A DNA stretch of 64,000 nt, taken from Melieria omissa (lineage: Eukaryota; Arthropoda; Insecta; Diptera; Ulidiidae). The stretch is from contig OZ020267.1 in NCBI GenBank assembly GCA_963971225.1, positions 6,971,574 through 7,035,573 of the forward strand, read 5' to 3'. Within the stretch, counting starts at the first letter, position 1. Each line of letters begins with the position of its first letter. Below, piece by piece: positions 11,826 through 22,350 of the stretch. Position numbers and translations under genes: made by a program. Under the pieces are notes generated by a model. The model did no database searches. It was not told where the DNA came from and saw only the letters and a program-made list of their open reading frames with translations.

Positions 11826-12997
11826 AGTAGAAGACTAAAGTTCAGTTTTTGAATAAAATTCTCTAAGAGTTTAGTATCCTCTAGAAATTTAAAATCAAAA
11901 ATAAAATTGTTTTTCAAGAACTCGCCTTTAAATTATTACGACAAAATTAAAAAAAAAATGTTTGTTGTTTTAATTCCAACGAACTTTGCAACTCTTGTTT
12001 TCAATGACACAATTTACTCAGTTTTAATATTTCACTTTTATAAACTGTTGCTAACCAACGCTTTTGCTTTCGCTGCCAGCTACACCACACAGTCATGTTC
12101 TGCGCTCGTATGTATGTAGGTGTGTGTGTGTGTGTGGCCGCAATATGTTTTTTAATAACTTGCAGCTTTTCACTATTCTCAAACTATCACCTTCTTCGTT
12201 CTCCTCCCTTACAAACACTAACAAATTTCTGGCTTACACTTTCACCGCTCGTGCCACTGTCCAACTTCTTTCAACGTTTTATTTGCTCTTTTGCACATTG
12301 CCACCTTTTCGCTTCATCACTTCATTCCTAACCACGTTTGTGTTGGCGTTGTTTTCATTGTCTGTAGTTATTTTTGTAATTTGCTGCTGTTGTCAAGCTG
12401 CTTGTGTTGCTTTGTTTTTGTTGCTATTGTCAGTTGGCTCGATTTGTGAGGAAGCGCCCTGTGCCGGGGAGGGGAAGCTGAGTGGTATTGAAATGGCGCA
12501 TGTAAAAAGTTACACCTTTCAATTGAATTTCATTGGAATTTCATGCCGAACAAAAACAATATGGAAAAACAAAACTGTCGCTCGGCAGTTGCAGCACCAG
12601 GCAACTCGTTCCCAATAACTATTCAGAATTTTCGGATGAAGGCAACGCGCACAAGCTGCTTCTCGTTTTTTGCTCGCTGTGGGTTAGCTGCATTTTACAT
12701 ATTTTCCTGTGTATTGAGATGTTGTTGTAAGTATGTTTGTGTGGGATTATTGTAATGTCTGCATTTGAATGCACGTCGATATAAGTTGTCTGCGTGGTGA
12801 CTGTGGGTGACATATTGAATGTGAAAAATGGGGATTGATAAATATTTATTTGAGACTCGCACAATGACCTTGAACTGTGAAATAAAATCTATTGTTTTCT
12901 ATTTAGAAAAAAGTTATAATTTTTATAATTTTTCTAAGACGGATGGACTTGGCTTAAAAACATGGTTTGAAACTTTCTTTAACTGCAATGACCGAAT
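11826..12997. other. Unique DNA, no supported gene
   Basis: A 184-codon plus-strand frame (12064-12618) is hydrophobic and serine/leucine-rich but overlaps other frames of similar length and crosses a GTGTGT run. It lacks any family motif. I treat the region as non-coding. Confidence 0.5.
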
Positions 12998-13245
12998 GGT
13001 TTGGTTAGGTAGGGAAGCATGTGTGTGGCGCAGACCGCAAATCCAATCGAAGACCGAACTGGCTCATTGTGAGTGTTCCGAGGCAAACCATCTCGACCTC
13101 TTAATGAAGAAGAAAAGTTTCAAAAGTACAACTTTTACCGCGCTGCCCAGATCCTTTAAGAATTTTGAACCCAGATTACGGAATTTGCATTCCTGCAGAG
13201 TCGGACAGTGGGACTGGAAGTGTTGTAACTTCAAGGTTACTTAGC
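12998..13245 (-). mobile_element. Possible degraded LINE 3' end
   Basis: GGTTTGGTTAGGTAGGGAAG followed about 70 bp later by GGCTCATTGTGA resembles, in the same order, the minus-strand LINE 3' end at 43251 (GGTTAGGTTAGGTTGGAGTGG ... TGGCTCATTGTGATACC). The match is short and the rest has diverged, so this is a weak call. Confidence 0.3.
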
Positions 13246-13565
13246 GATAATACAAAAAAAATAAAAACCAGATTGAATAATACAGAATTTTGACTTTCTT
13301 GCTATACTTTTTAAAATCTCTCACTCCTACACAAAAATGTATGTCTATGTTTTAAACTTTCTCCATAGAATTTTGATCAGTGTCATGAAATCTGAATTAT
13401 TTTTAAACATTTTACTAACAATATGAGTAAATATGTTTGATTTTATTACTTTAAATGAGTTTTCAAAGCAACAGAAATCAGTAAAAAAACAATTATAAAA
13501 GCTTATCAAAGTTTTTTCTTCGAATGACACAAAATACACAAAAACCCAAAGGCAAAGGAAAAATG
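13246..13565. other. AT-rich DNA, no recognised feature
   Basis: Single-copy AT-rich sequence leading into a tandem duplication. Nothing further can be supported. Confidence 0.5.
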
Positions 13566-13567
13566 GT

Positions 13568-13880
13568 AAATATGAAAATTTGATCAAATCTTATAATAAC
13601 TAAATTTTGCCCATAGCCCAGAAATCTGTGTGTTCCTTTTTGAATTGTAGTCAACTCTAGCCAACTTTTCTCTTCATTGTTTGTTACAAAAGTATTTTCA
13701 TTTAAACAATTTTAAAATAGTTTTGAAAATTTGATCAAAACTCATTCAATTTTGCCCATCACCCAAGAGTCTGTGTGCTTTCTGAAAAATTGTAGTAAAT
13801 TCTTGTAAAAAACTCTTCTCTTCATTTTTGTATGAAAACGATTTCTTACAAGCAATTTTGGACATTTCGAATTTTTAGCC
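13568..13880. repeat. Tandem duplication of about 155 bp
   Basis: GAAAATTTGATCAAA (13573 and 13726) is followed in both units by ATTTTGCCCAT, AGTCTGTGTG, TTGTAGT-AA and TTCTCTTCATT at matching offsets. A more diverged third copy may lie at 14535-14660 (AGTTGTAGTTGTAAACTC, TTTCTCTTTATTACTTT). Confidence 0.7.
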
Positions 13881-14243
13881 GCACTGGGTTGCAATAGTAG
13901 ACACCAACTACATTCCATTCCTAAAATTAAATTCCCTTTCGAACGTTTCGTTTGCCTCTTTAAACGGTAGCTATGGGGAAGTCTGTTGGGTTTCATAAGA
14001 ATTTAAAGGACCTGGGGGCAATTATTTTTCTCATTTTTCATTTGAGAAAAAAACTGCATATATGTATATGGATTTAAAGTAGTCAACTCTCACACCAACC
14101 ACCTGCGATACAAAACATTACAGACCAAGTCACAGTAAAGAAAAAAACACTCCAATTGGATTCAGATTAGACTTGAGCCTCATAAGCAGGACCTCAAAAA
14201 TTTGTTAATCATATGAACGCACTTGAGAAATTTACTTCGCTTT

Positions 14244-14502
14244 GCCGGCCTCGATAGTCCAGCGAATAGTCATCTCATACCAAGAGGCCATAGGTTCGAT
14301 TCCTAGATCGGGCTGGTAAAAGACTCGTCTACTTCTATCTCCAAATTGCCAAGTTATCTCATGATGCCGCAAAAACTATCTTTAGTGAAGCTAATAGTGA
14401 ACCGAATCTATTTTTACAAGTCTCAATAAACTCTCAGACATTGAGATACACAAAACAGGCTCCTTTCTGAAGTAAATAAATCTACAAATCTAACTAACTA
14501 AC
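14244..14502 (+). mobile_element. tRNA-derived SINE
   Basis: The first 74 bases (14244-14317) fold as a tRNA-like head. The 7 bp acceptor stem GCCGGCC pairs with GGCTGGT through two G-U pairs. CTC/GAG closes a 7-base anticodon-like loop ATACCAA, and the T-loop region GGTTCGATTCC matches the RNA polymerase III B box closely. The D-arm/A-box region TCGATAGTCCAGCGA is looser. About 170 bp of unrelated body follow, ending in an ACTAACTAAC tail. A tRNA head plus unrelated body plus short tandem tail is SINE architecture. No clear target duplication was found. Confidence 0.65.
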
Positions 14503-15130
14503 AGAATATTCTATCCCTTTTAAGGTAAACAAATTTTTCTGATACCAAAATAGCGCTATGGGATTAGTTGTAGTTGTAAACTCTAGTCAGATTTCTCTTT
14601 ATTACTTTAAACATTCTGTAGAGAAATTAAATGCAGTTTGTGTCATTGAAAACTTTTCAGAATGCATCGCTTTTTGTCAACTTTCAACTAATAAACTATC
14701 AAAAACAAAACAACTTTAAGGAATTTTAAAAATTCCCTTTGAACTGAGATCAATAAATGAACACACATGAATGGCGAATATTTATGAGGACCGCTTCAGC
14801 AAAATTAACCACGACAATTTCCATACCACTATACACAGACACACACAAACACAAACACATAACTAGTACAGCTTTTCACGGTCTCTGCTAGCAATGAAGG
14901 TGGTGCAGTTGTTGTTGTGGCGCCCACACTGCACATGGACAGCTGATATGCGACTTTGACTTTTACATAGAATGAAGTCCCAGCACACACAACACAAACG
15001 TAGCAAATGCAGTAATATTGCAAGAAAAACAAAGGGTAGAGCAACAACAATATCCATAACCAAAGCAGCGTAGACGGTCAGAAAAACAAACAGAAGTTCT
15101 GGCAAACTTAAAGCTTACACTTTAAATTGC
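14503..15130. other. Unique DNA, no supported gene
   Basis: Mostly single copy. It may include a diverged third unit of the 13.6 kb tandem repeat at 14535-14660 and a CA run at 14835-14860. The sequence just before 15145 supplies the target site of the LINE insertion described next. Confidence 0.5.
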
Positions 15131-15144
15131 AGTAACATTGCCAG
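15131..15144 (+). repeat. Left target-site duplication of the LINE (14 bp)
   Basis: AGTAACATTGCCAG here is repeated exactly at 16066-16079. The pair brackets the LINE fragment and marks a target-primed reverse-transcription insertion. The last AGTAA of the right copy overlaps the AAGT tail, so one or two bases are ambiguous. Confidence 0.85.
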
Positions 15145-15145
15145 G

Positions 15146-15598
15146 TGCTACTACGGTCTCGGTAGGCAATTGAGAAGTAGAGACCTCTCTCGACCGACAA
15201 AACTTTCACTCTATAGGACGCTTATCTTGCCCGTGCTCCTCTATGGCGCTGAAGCATGGACAATGACACGAAACGACATAGCGGCCCTTGGAGTGTTCGA
15301 GAGGAAGGTGCTTCGCAAAATCTTCGGCCCTGTTCGGGTTGGTGACGACTATCGCATACGAACCAATAACGAGCTGTATGAGCTGTATAAGGACATGGAC
15401 GTAGCGCAGCGAATTAACATCCAGCGGCTACGCTGGCTCGGTCATGTCTGCCGCATGGACGACGAAGCTCCGGCGAAAAAGGTATTCGATGCGATGGTTG
15501 GAGGTCGACGGCGAAGAGGGAGGCCGTGTCTCCGGTGGAAGGACCAAGTGGAAGAGGCCCTGGTATCTCTTGGTGTGACCAACTGGAGAAGGCGCGCG
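15146..15598 (+). pseudogene. LINE reverse transcriptase, C-terminal fragment
   Basis: The frame encodes about 150 residues with the thumb/C-terminal signature of LINE polymerases: LYRTLILPVLLYGAEAW, then FERKVLRKIFGP, RLRWLGHVCRMDD and GRRRRGRPCLRWKDQVEEAL. These motifs lie downstream of the catalytic FADD box, so no polymerase activity is possible. The frame runs to the LTR insertion at 15599 and reads on into it, stopping at 15706. The sequence beyond 15962 continues the original coding frame for about 30 codons. An AUG is absent; the frame is open from the truncation point. Confidence 0.85.
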
Positions 15599-15962
15599 AG
15601 TTACGTCAGCAACGTCTCAGGCCATCCTAAACAAATACCAACTAAGAACGTAAGCGACAAATTCGCACCTCCTTGTCAAAAGATAAGGAAGTGCATCCGA
15701 ATGTAAACAGTTGCAAATGTTTGTCTCATGCTTTTTGTATGGTCCGAAGATCACACACAAAGACCTGAGTAAACTTATCCGAAGATAAGCGAGGTATACT
15801 GGAGAGAGATTGCCTTCGACGCTAGCTGCCGCTCCGTTCACCAGTTAATCTTAAGATTCACTTCAACGCATATAGTTGAAAATAAAGTTTCCACTGAATT
15901 TAATTTTATAAATCGGAATATTTTTATTGGAAATTGTGGCCCAAGTCACAAATACCATAACT
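15599..15962 (+). mobile_element. Solo LTR of an errantivirus/gypsy-type element, 364 bp
   Basis: It begins AGTTACG and ends CATAACT, the AGTTA...TAACT termini characteristic of insect errantivirus-type gypsy LTRs. It is flanked on both sides by CGCGCG (15593-15598 and 15963-15968). That fits the alternating purine/pyrimidine target and 4-6 bp duplication of that group. AATAAA lies near 15881. Removing the LTR and one CGCGCG rejoins the interrupted LINE frame (AGG CGC GCG AAG CAG AGG CGC). With no internal gag/pol, it is what remains after LTR-LTR recombination. Confidence 0.85.
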
Positions 15963-16035
15963 CGCGCGAAGCAGAGGCGCCTGGAGAGAAGTTTTGCGGC
16001 AGGCCGTAACCCGATAACGGGTTGTTATGGCCAGT

Positions 16036-16065
<30 letters not shown>

Positions 16066-16070
<5 letters not shown>

Positions 16071-16079
16071 CATTGCCAG
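16066..16079 (+). repeat. Right target-site duplication of the LINE
   Basis: Exact copy of the 14 bp at 15131-15144, directly after the AAGT tail. Confidence 0.85.
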
Positions 16080-17647
16080 TGGTGGAAAGCTATCAGAGTT
16101 GGGAACAATTTTAAATGTCTGGAATTGTTGTTGTTGTACTTTGGTGTACAAGCACAACTACAATAAATAATTGCGTGCATAGTCTCTTACTTGGCCCTTA
16201 AAATGCCGTCCATATTAGCACTGAATACTTTCAATATGTCGACCAGCTCGGCTACCTAGTCGAGTGTAAATGTAATTTGAAGCACAGTGTAGATTGGATA
16301 GTGTGAACTAACTAACTGAATATTATCAGTCTGCATAAGTGATATAGTTTGACTATCATGTTTGATCATGTGATCTAAGCTAAAAACAAGGTTTGGTTGC
16401 CTGAGAGATAACTTGAGACAGACTAATATTTTCTTGAATGAAAATGAATTGAAGTCTGTAAAAATGGTTTTCTGATTTGTTGAATTGATTTATGAAACAA
16501 AAAAATTAAGTTAATTGATCTTAATGCATTGCTTATGATCAGAAGACATTTTCTAAATCGATGACCCCAAAAAGTTTTTAATTTCCAACATATTTAGAAG
16601 AATGACTACAAGCACAGAATAAACAGTATACAGAAGGCGCATCTGAAATAATTTTGCGATTTCATTTCAGACGCGGGCGGGAAGCAACAAAGGTGAGGAA
16701 AATGTAAAGGGAACCGAGAGAGTAAGCGCGAATTGATGTATTGTATACGCATACATTCGATTTTTTTTGGGCTTTATTCTCATTTCGACAACAACACGCA
16801 ATGTTGTTGCGGCTGGCTTGCGCAGCAAGCCAGCTTGGCTTTACTCGTGCACATTGAAAGTGGTTGATTTGGCAAAGCAATCGCCAAGGCAAATTCAATA
16901 GGTAGTTGCAGCATTCTTTGATAATTAGCACAACATTGTAGCAATAGTTTTCCACTTATTATCACTTTCTTAATGCGTCTTGGTTGTTTCAATATTTAAC
17001 ACATATATTTCATTGTAGCCATTTGTACTTTTTACAACTTCTATTTTACAAGCAGACCAAAAGAACTTATAAAATCCATTGAATTTTGGTTTTTCTCGTA
17101 GTGCTACCACCTTATGTGCCTTGGCGATCGCTCAATCAATTTTCTATGAAACTGCCTCTCCACTTCTTGTTCTTGTTTGTCAAAAAGCAAGCGGAGAGCG
17201 AGCACGAGCCAGCACCAACATGCAAGCGGCACATCGCTTTGTTGCCCAACAACAACAACCACAGTGTGTGGTGCGCGGTCGCAGCTTCTCAGCTCACGCT
17301 CTCGCGCTCTGTGCGTTCTCATCCCCTTTACTGCTTCCCCCCGCATCCACAAACGGGTCGTACCGCTGGAACCCGCGAAGAAAATTTTCTTTACACCAGA
17401 TGCGCATTCTGTATATTGTTTGTTCTGTGCTACAAGACAAAGTGTCCTAGTTTAAGGTGAGAAAGTCTAAAGTTCTCAGATTCGAAACCTCTGATTCTTC
17501 AACGGAACTATAGGTAAAAAAATGCCTAAATGTGTAACTAATGAAAGCCTGTTTCATCAGATTTCTCACCGTAGGACGTTTGAAGTCAACAGGAATCTGA
17601 CAGAACTATCCAATGGCCAGTCTCTTACTGAAGATTTTCAACCACCC
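16080..17647. other. Unique DNA with a perfect short hairpin
   Basis: No gene recognised. A perfect 10 bp palindrome with a 3 base loop lies at 16812-16834 (GCTGGCTTGC, GCA, GCAAGCCAGC). ACTAACTAACTG at about 16307-16318 recalls the tail of the 14.2 kb SINE, but no tRNA-like head precedes it. The overlapping frames at 17079-17460 have conflicting translations and no domains. Confidence 0.5.
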
Positions 17648-17651
17648 TTAA

Positions 17652-17868
17652 CACTAGAAAGACCCTTGCGGTAATTTTGACAGTTTTTCATTTTTAAATA
17701 TCTGTATTTTCTTTAGTATTTCTATCAACTTTTGCTTGATGACTTTTATTTTTTTTTTCATCGGGTTCTAAAATTCTAATTAGCCAAATCCGATGTATAC
17801 TTTTCAAGATATCAGCGGATATAATATATAGTTTTTATACGTATGGAAAACTGGCGGTCTTTTTAGTG
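17652..17868. mobile_element. TTAA-type (piggyBac-like) MITE, 217 bp
   Basis: The element starts CACTAGAAAGACC and ends GGTCTTTTTAGTG, giving 13 bp terminal inverted repeats with one mismatch. TTAA flanks both sides (17648-17651 and 17869-17872). The interior is AT-rich with no coding frame. Precise TTAA duplication is diagnostic of piggyBac superfamily transposition. The CACTA start distinguishes it from the CCC-starting MITEs elsewhere in the window. Confidence 0.85.
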
Positions 17869-17872
17869 TTAA

Positions 17873-19670
17873 AAAAGTAGTAAAAGTTCTACGTTAGCGA
17901 TATAATTGAAAAGTAGTGAAAGAAATGGTTTGAATGGTTTGAATTATGGTTTAACAAATCTAAAATTTTCAGTCAAAATATTTATTTAATTTGTTCCGTG
18001 TATATTTCCTTTTACCTGATGATTCATCAATTTTAAAGATGCATAAAAATATGACTGCAAATTTCTTAACAAAAGAACAATTTTTTGATTTTAACCTTCA
18101 AGGCCCCGTAACACATAAACTATAGTCCACAAAACTGAAAAAGTATAATCAATTTGTTTTTACTTTTTAAATGATTTTCTAAGCTTCCAAAACATGGAGA
18201 CAAAGTCCAAATGCTTAATTTCTATGAAATGGTTCAAATTATCCAGTTTGTGCTGTACTTTTATTACCTTTCGCTGTCTGTCTGTGTGTGTGCACAGCTG
18301 GACGACCACAAAAGAGTTTTAGCCTTTTGAATAATTTAGCAGTGCAGTTGAGTTTGTTCGTATCTACACACACACAAATATATTCATATACAAATCAATG
18401 TAAGACTGTAACACACGTGCAGGCAAAACATTAATTTGCTAACCATTTCATATCGAGTGTTCACATGTACACCTACACACACAGACATTCTAGCGAGTTG
18501 TCAATGCAAACCGCACAACTTTTAGTCACACTGGCACATTAGTGGTCTCTATGTGCATACATTTTGCGTACTTGGGGCAGTTCAGTCCGCGCGCGCGCTT
18601 CAATTAAAAAGTGTTTGGAATGTTAAAAGGACATGTTTAAAAAATGTACAAAAATTAAGCAAAAACTAACATGGAACACTGAAAGACTGGATTTTTTAAT
18701 GAATATTGATTTCCTGCACGTGGCTGATTGAATTGTTCGAGTTGTTGTTGTTGTTTTTTGTTGACGCTGTCGCCATTAACGTTGTTTAGCGATAAACATC
18801 AACTAATTGTCCCTTTGTGCCGCTATTCAAAGCCATTTAATCAGCAATGAATACAAATGTTGTAGATGTAAAAAAATTACAAAATCTATGCTGAGAAATG
18901 TTTTGTGTGGCAAATTAATGCATCAATAATTTGATGGAATGTGATTTTCTCTTTACATTTATTAATTAGTCAAAGGGCAATTGAACAATAAAAAACAAGC
19001 TGAAGTAATTAAAACTAAATAAATAATAATAACTAAAAAAAGAAATATTAGTACCGCAGGCAGGATTTTATTTTGGACAAGTTTGGTACACAACTTTTAA
19101 GCCCAATTTATTTGAAAGCATATTTGCCATTCATAATTTTTATAATAAACAGATATCTGAAGGATTTGAATACCTAAGAATTCTGTAAGAATTATTTTAC
19201 TATCCAACAGTCAAGCGGCCCTAAAGAATCTACAAGTCTTTGCAGCTCTCTTTAAAAACTTGTCAATGACTGCCGTAATCTGCTGAATGAACTGGGAAGT
19301 CGCAGTTTTATATAGTGGCACTGGAACCCTGGACCCTAAGGTTACGAAGGCAGCCAAGAAGCCCAAATCATTATGAGAACAGCCCAGTGAAAACATACAG
19401 AAATCGCTAAAAAGATGGGTAAAGCAAAGTTTTGCCGGCAATGGACCAACAGTCCTGGAACTTTGCCATCCAAAACGAATTTTAACCCCCGACAGAGGAG
19501 TGTTCAGAGAACTGCTCATGCTAAAAAGGACCTCCGCACTCTCACTGAATGCCTGACTCTCCACTCAGTTTTTGTCTCAATAAAATGGAAATTTGTCTCT
19601 TTGAATGTCATCAAAGAACCAGAAATGCCGTCAAGAACCAGAAACACTGAAAGCAGACAAAGATGTTTCC
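17873..19670. other. Unique DNA, no supported gene
   Basis: AT-rich with CA/GT runs (18280-18300, 18366-18380) and a GCGCGCGCGC run near 18590. Two opposing frames near 19211-19702 overlap and lack recognisable motifs. Confidence 0.5.
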
Positions 19671-19676
19671 AGTTAA

Positions 19677-19870
19677 GGATCTTGGAAAAGATCTGGAACT
19701 GAGAGCCTCAAAAAGTACTTAAACTAATATGAAACTTCAAAAGAGAATTAATCCACTCAACAGAAAAAGATTTATAAGATATGTATCTTATTCGGACCTT
19801 GGAGAAGATTTGGAACTAAGAACTTCAGAGAGTAGTAAAATTAATGAGAAACCTCAACAGATGTTTATTT
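19677..19870. repeat. Tandem duplication of about 117 bp
   Basis: GGATCTTGGAAAAGATCTGG (near 19678) is echoed by GGACCTTGGAGAAGATTTGG (near 19795). Both are followed by AACT-AGA-C-TCA and TAATATGAAAC/TAATGAGAAAC-TCAA at the same offsets. Divergence is moderate. Confidence 0.65.
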
Positions 19871-19909
19871 CATCTGTTACTATTTTCGACTTTTGGAGAC
19901 ACTTTTTGG

Positions 19910-20065
19910 CAGTGGCGGATTCAGGGGGGTGTTTTGGGGGTTGAAACCCCCCCGAAATGTTAGGATCGACATTAAAACTACATACAATTTAAAAGACAAT
20001 TTATGAATATCAAAGGATTACTTTTTGAAGCCCCCCCCCGAAATATTTTTCTAAATCCGCCCCTG
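19910..20065. mobile_element. hAT-type MITE, 156 bp, with perfect 8 bp target duplication
   Basis: The termini are CAGTGGCGGATTCAG and, reverse complemented from the right, CAGGGGCGGATTTAG: 15 bp inverted repeats with two mismatches. CTTTTTGG flanks both sides exactly (19902-19909 and 20066-20073). An 8 bp duplication with CAG...CTG ends is the hAT superfamily pattern. The interior holds G and C homopolymer runs (GGGGGGTG, CCCCCCCCC) able to pair, and no coding frame. Confidence 0.9.
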
Positions 20066-20125
20066 CTTTTTGGTTGAGTTTATAATACAAGTTAAGAGTT
20101 TCAGAAGACTAGTGTCCTTGCAGTA

Positions 20126-20137
20126 GTGAAAGGGTTA
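20126..20137. mobile_element. Isolated TTAA-MITE end
   Basis: AGTGAAAGGGTTAA matches the CCCTTTCACT end of the 8281 element in reverse complement, next to TTAA. No partner end was found nearby, so it may be a truncated copy or a chance match. Confidence 0.3.
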
Positions 20138-20369
20138 AAACAAAGTTTCAAGATCACTATTGGTTTCGGTGCTTAACAGCCTTAAGCAATAACAATAATT
20201 CTAGCGCAACTCTCGATCACCTTCTGACCTCTTTTACCCAGAACTTGACAAATGGCGGGTTAGTTGAGTAGGATTCGCATCGTTAGAGCCAACAATAAAA
20301 ATTAAAAATAAATAAATAAGTAAATAAATAAAAAGCAATTTTTTTTATTCTTTAAACAATTTGATGCTA

Positions 20370-20628
20370 ATTTCATGAAAAATATATTAGATATTTTTCA
20401 TGACTTCAAATTGATTCTGAATATTTGAACGACTTTCAAGTTCAGTTTTGAATTTTGAATTTTTGATTCATTCATTCATTTTAATTTATTCATTTTTCAT
20501 AAAAAAAGATATTCGATATTTTTCATGAAACTAGCACTCAATATTTTTATGAATTAAAAAATTCAAAATTAAAAATTTGAAACAATTTTGAAAGCCTTTC
20601 AAATATTCAGAATCAATTTGAATCATGC
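20370..20628. repeat. Inverted repeat (foldback-like), arms about 35 bp
   Basis: CAAATTGATTCTGAATATTT at about 20407-20426, extended to 20439, is the reverse complement of 20587-20621 with few mismatches. Each arm is bordered by a further imperfect palindrome of the form TCATGAAAAATAT-ATATTTTTCATGA (20373-20403 and about 20497-20530). The AT-rich centre has no coding frame. It could be a decayed MITE, but no target duplication was found. Confidence 0.7.
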
Positions 20629-20879
20629 TACAGAAATATTCTTCTTCTTCTCATATTGAGTATCTGACATAAAAGCCCTTTTTGACATTTTTCAAACATA
20701 AATTTCTGAAATCCACTTTTTTTGTGAAAACTAAAGAAAGAGAAAAACAAGAAAATATTTTCCAGAAAAATATTTCATCACCAAAATTAAAACTAAAAAA
20801 AAAATGTCAATATGAACAAACTTCAAAAACAACTTTTTAATCAAAATTGTTGACAATTATTATTATTTTTGTATGTTAG

Positions 20880-21560
20880 TAATTATTTTTTTGTATTATT
20901 ATTTCAATTATAAAAACATTTTCAAATATTTGAAATCAGTTTCGATTCAAATTTTAATTTTAACTTTAATTTTTTTTTTTAATTTTGTTATTTTTTCAAA
21001 TATTTTTATTCATTAAAAAGGATGTTTAACCCTTTGGTGCATATTAAACTGTTCAGTGTTATTTTAATTTATTCATTTTATTTCGTTTTTATTTATTTTA
21101 CTTTATTCAGGCGTTTCGTTAACACTTTGCTGAATTTTTTTCGAAATTATTTATTATTGATTAATTAATTATTTATTTTTTGTATCATTATTTCAATTTT
21201 AAAAATATTTCCAAATATTTAAAATCAGTTTAAATTCACATTTTGTGTTTTATTTAATTTTGTTATTTTTTCAAATATTTTTATTCATTAAAAAGTATGT
21301 TTAACCCTTTGATGCATATTGACCTGTTCCGATTTAATTTAGTTTATTCAATTTATTTATTTATTTTACTTTATTTAAGCATTATTTTCAAATAATTCTT
21401 TATTAATCAACAAAAATTATTTAACCCTTTGGTGCATTTAGACTTGTTCAGTGTTATTTTAATTTAATTACTTAATTTTTTAATTTATCCTACTATGTTC
21501 AGATATTTCGTTAGCACTTTGCTGAACTTTTTTCGAAATTAAATTTTCATAAATTTCACA
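20880..21560. repeat. Imperfect tandem array carrying TTTAACCCTTTGGTGCAT
   Basis: CAAATATTTTTATTCATTAA followed by TTTAACCCTTTGRTGCATATT occurs at about 20997 and 21272. A third TTTAACCCTTTGGTGCAT sits at 21420. The stretch TTTTTTGTAT-ATTATTTCAATT before them also repeats (20888 and 21176). Spacing is about 270-290 bp, then about 120-150 bp for the shortened last unit. The TTAACCC words resemble TTAA-MITE ends, but no matching opposite ends are seen. Confidence 0.7.
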
Positions 21561-22035
21561 AACAAAACAAATTGAAATCACATATTTGACACTCACCTTT
21601 GGTTGTAAGCCTCCAGCGCGAATTGATGTCTCACTGCAAAGTCGTTAGTTGTTCTTGCCTTACAAAAATATTTTGCTCTATTTATGGCTATTTAAGTGCA
21701 CACACAATCGACTATTTGCTTTGCGTTATTTGGTAAATTTTTGCGTTATTTTCTCTTTACTTTCAATCACAAATCACACGTGGCGAGCATGCAAGTTTTT
21801 GCTTTTTCTCAAGTTAATGTCGCTTTTAATACGTTTTTCGTAGCAAATTTCGTTGGTTATGGCTGCATATCAGACGGCGAGCGTATTGGTTAGGAATCAG
21901 TTTTGTTGTTTGCAAGAATCGGTAGGTGAATTTTTCGGTGGAAACATTGCGATTACTGTCTACTCGGAGTGGCTTAAATTGAACGTTTGGGAAGTTAGAA
22001 GAATTTTCCGAAATTTAGACTTGGAATTTTAGACT
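21561..22035. other. Unique DNA, no recognised feature
   Basis: Single-copy sequence between two AT-rich tandem arrays. Small overlapping frames only. Confidence 0.5.
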
Positions 22036-22039
22036 TTAA

Positions 22040-22350
22040 GTGATACTAGAGAGTGAGAAAGGGTTCAGAACTAAATAATTGAAATTTATATAAATTAATT
22101 AACATTTTTAAAAGTTTTATAAAAATTAAAAAATATCAATTAATCAAATTAATTAATAATTAAAATGATAATAGATAATTGAAATGATGCTACAATGTGA
22201 AAAAGGGTTGAGAAATAAATAATTTATAATAATTATAATAATTTAAATAAATTAAAAAATATTTTTAAAAATTTTATAAAAATTAAAACAATTTATGAAT
22301 TATTTAATTAAATTAATTAATAACTAATTAATTATTTCAAATTAATTTCC
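22040..22350. repeat. AT-rich tandem duplication, about 150 bp units
   Basis: GATACTAGAGAGTGAGAAAGGGTT and GATGCTACAATGTGAAAAAGGGTT open the two units (near 22042 and 22184). Both run on through AATAATT, AAAATTTTATAAAAATTAAA and AATTAATTAATAA segments in the same order. Confidence 0.65.

Larger units (their letters stand above)
15145..16065 (+). mobile_element. 5'-truncated non-LTR retrotransposon with AAGT tail, split by a solo LTR
   Basis: An intact frame starting right after the left duplication (TGC TAC TAC GGT...) encodes the C-terminal end of a LINE reverse transcriptase. The element ends in about seven AAGT repeats (16036-16065), the short tandem tail used by several LINE clades. A second, antisense copy of the same 3' region is at 57640-57895. 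Without the inserted LTR the fragment is only about 557 bp, so the insertion is strongly 5' truncated. It lacks endonuclease and the RT catalytic core. Confidence 0.85.

Noticed and set aside
12064..12618. 184-codon hydrophobic frame
   Set aside because: Crosses a GTGTGT run, overlaps other frames of similar length, and shows no domain or codon pattern distinct from the flanks.
14244..14317. Functional tRNA gene
   Set aside because: The acceptor stem relies on G-U pairs, the T stem keeps only four pairs, the A box is poor, there is no T-run terminator right after it, and a SINE-type body and tail follow.
16300..16320. Second SINE copy, from its ACTAACTAACTG tail
   Set aside because: No tRNA-like head or body similarity to the 14.2 kb SINE upstream.
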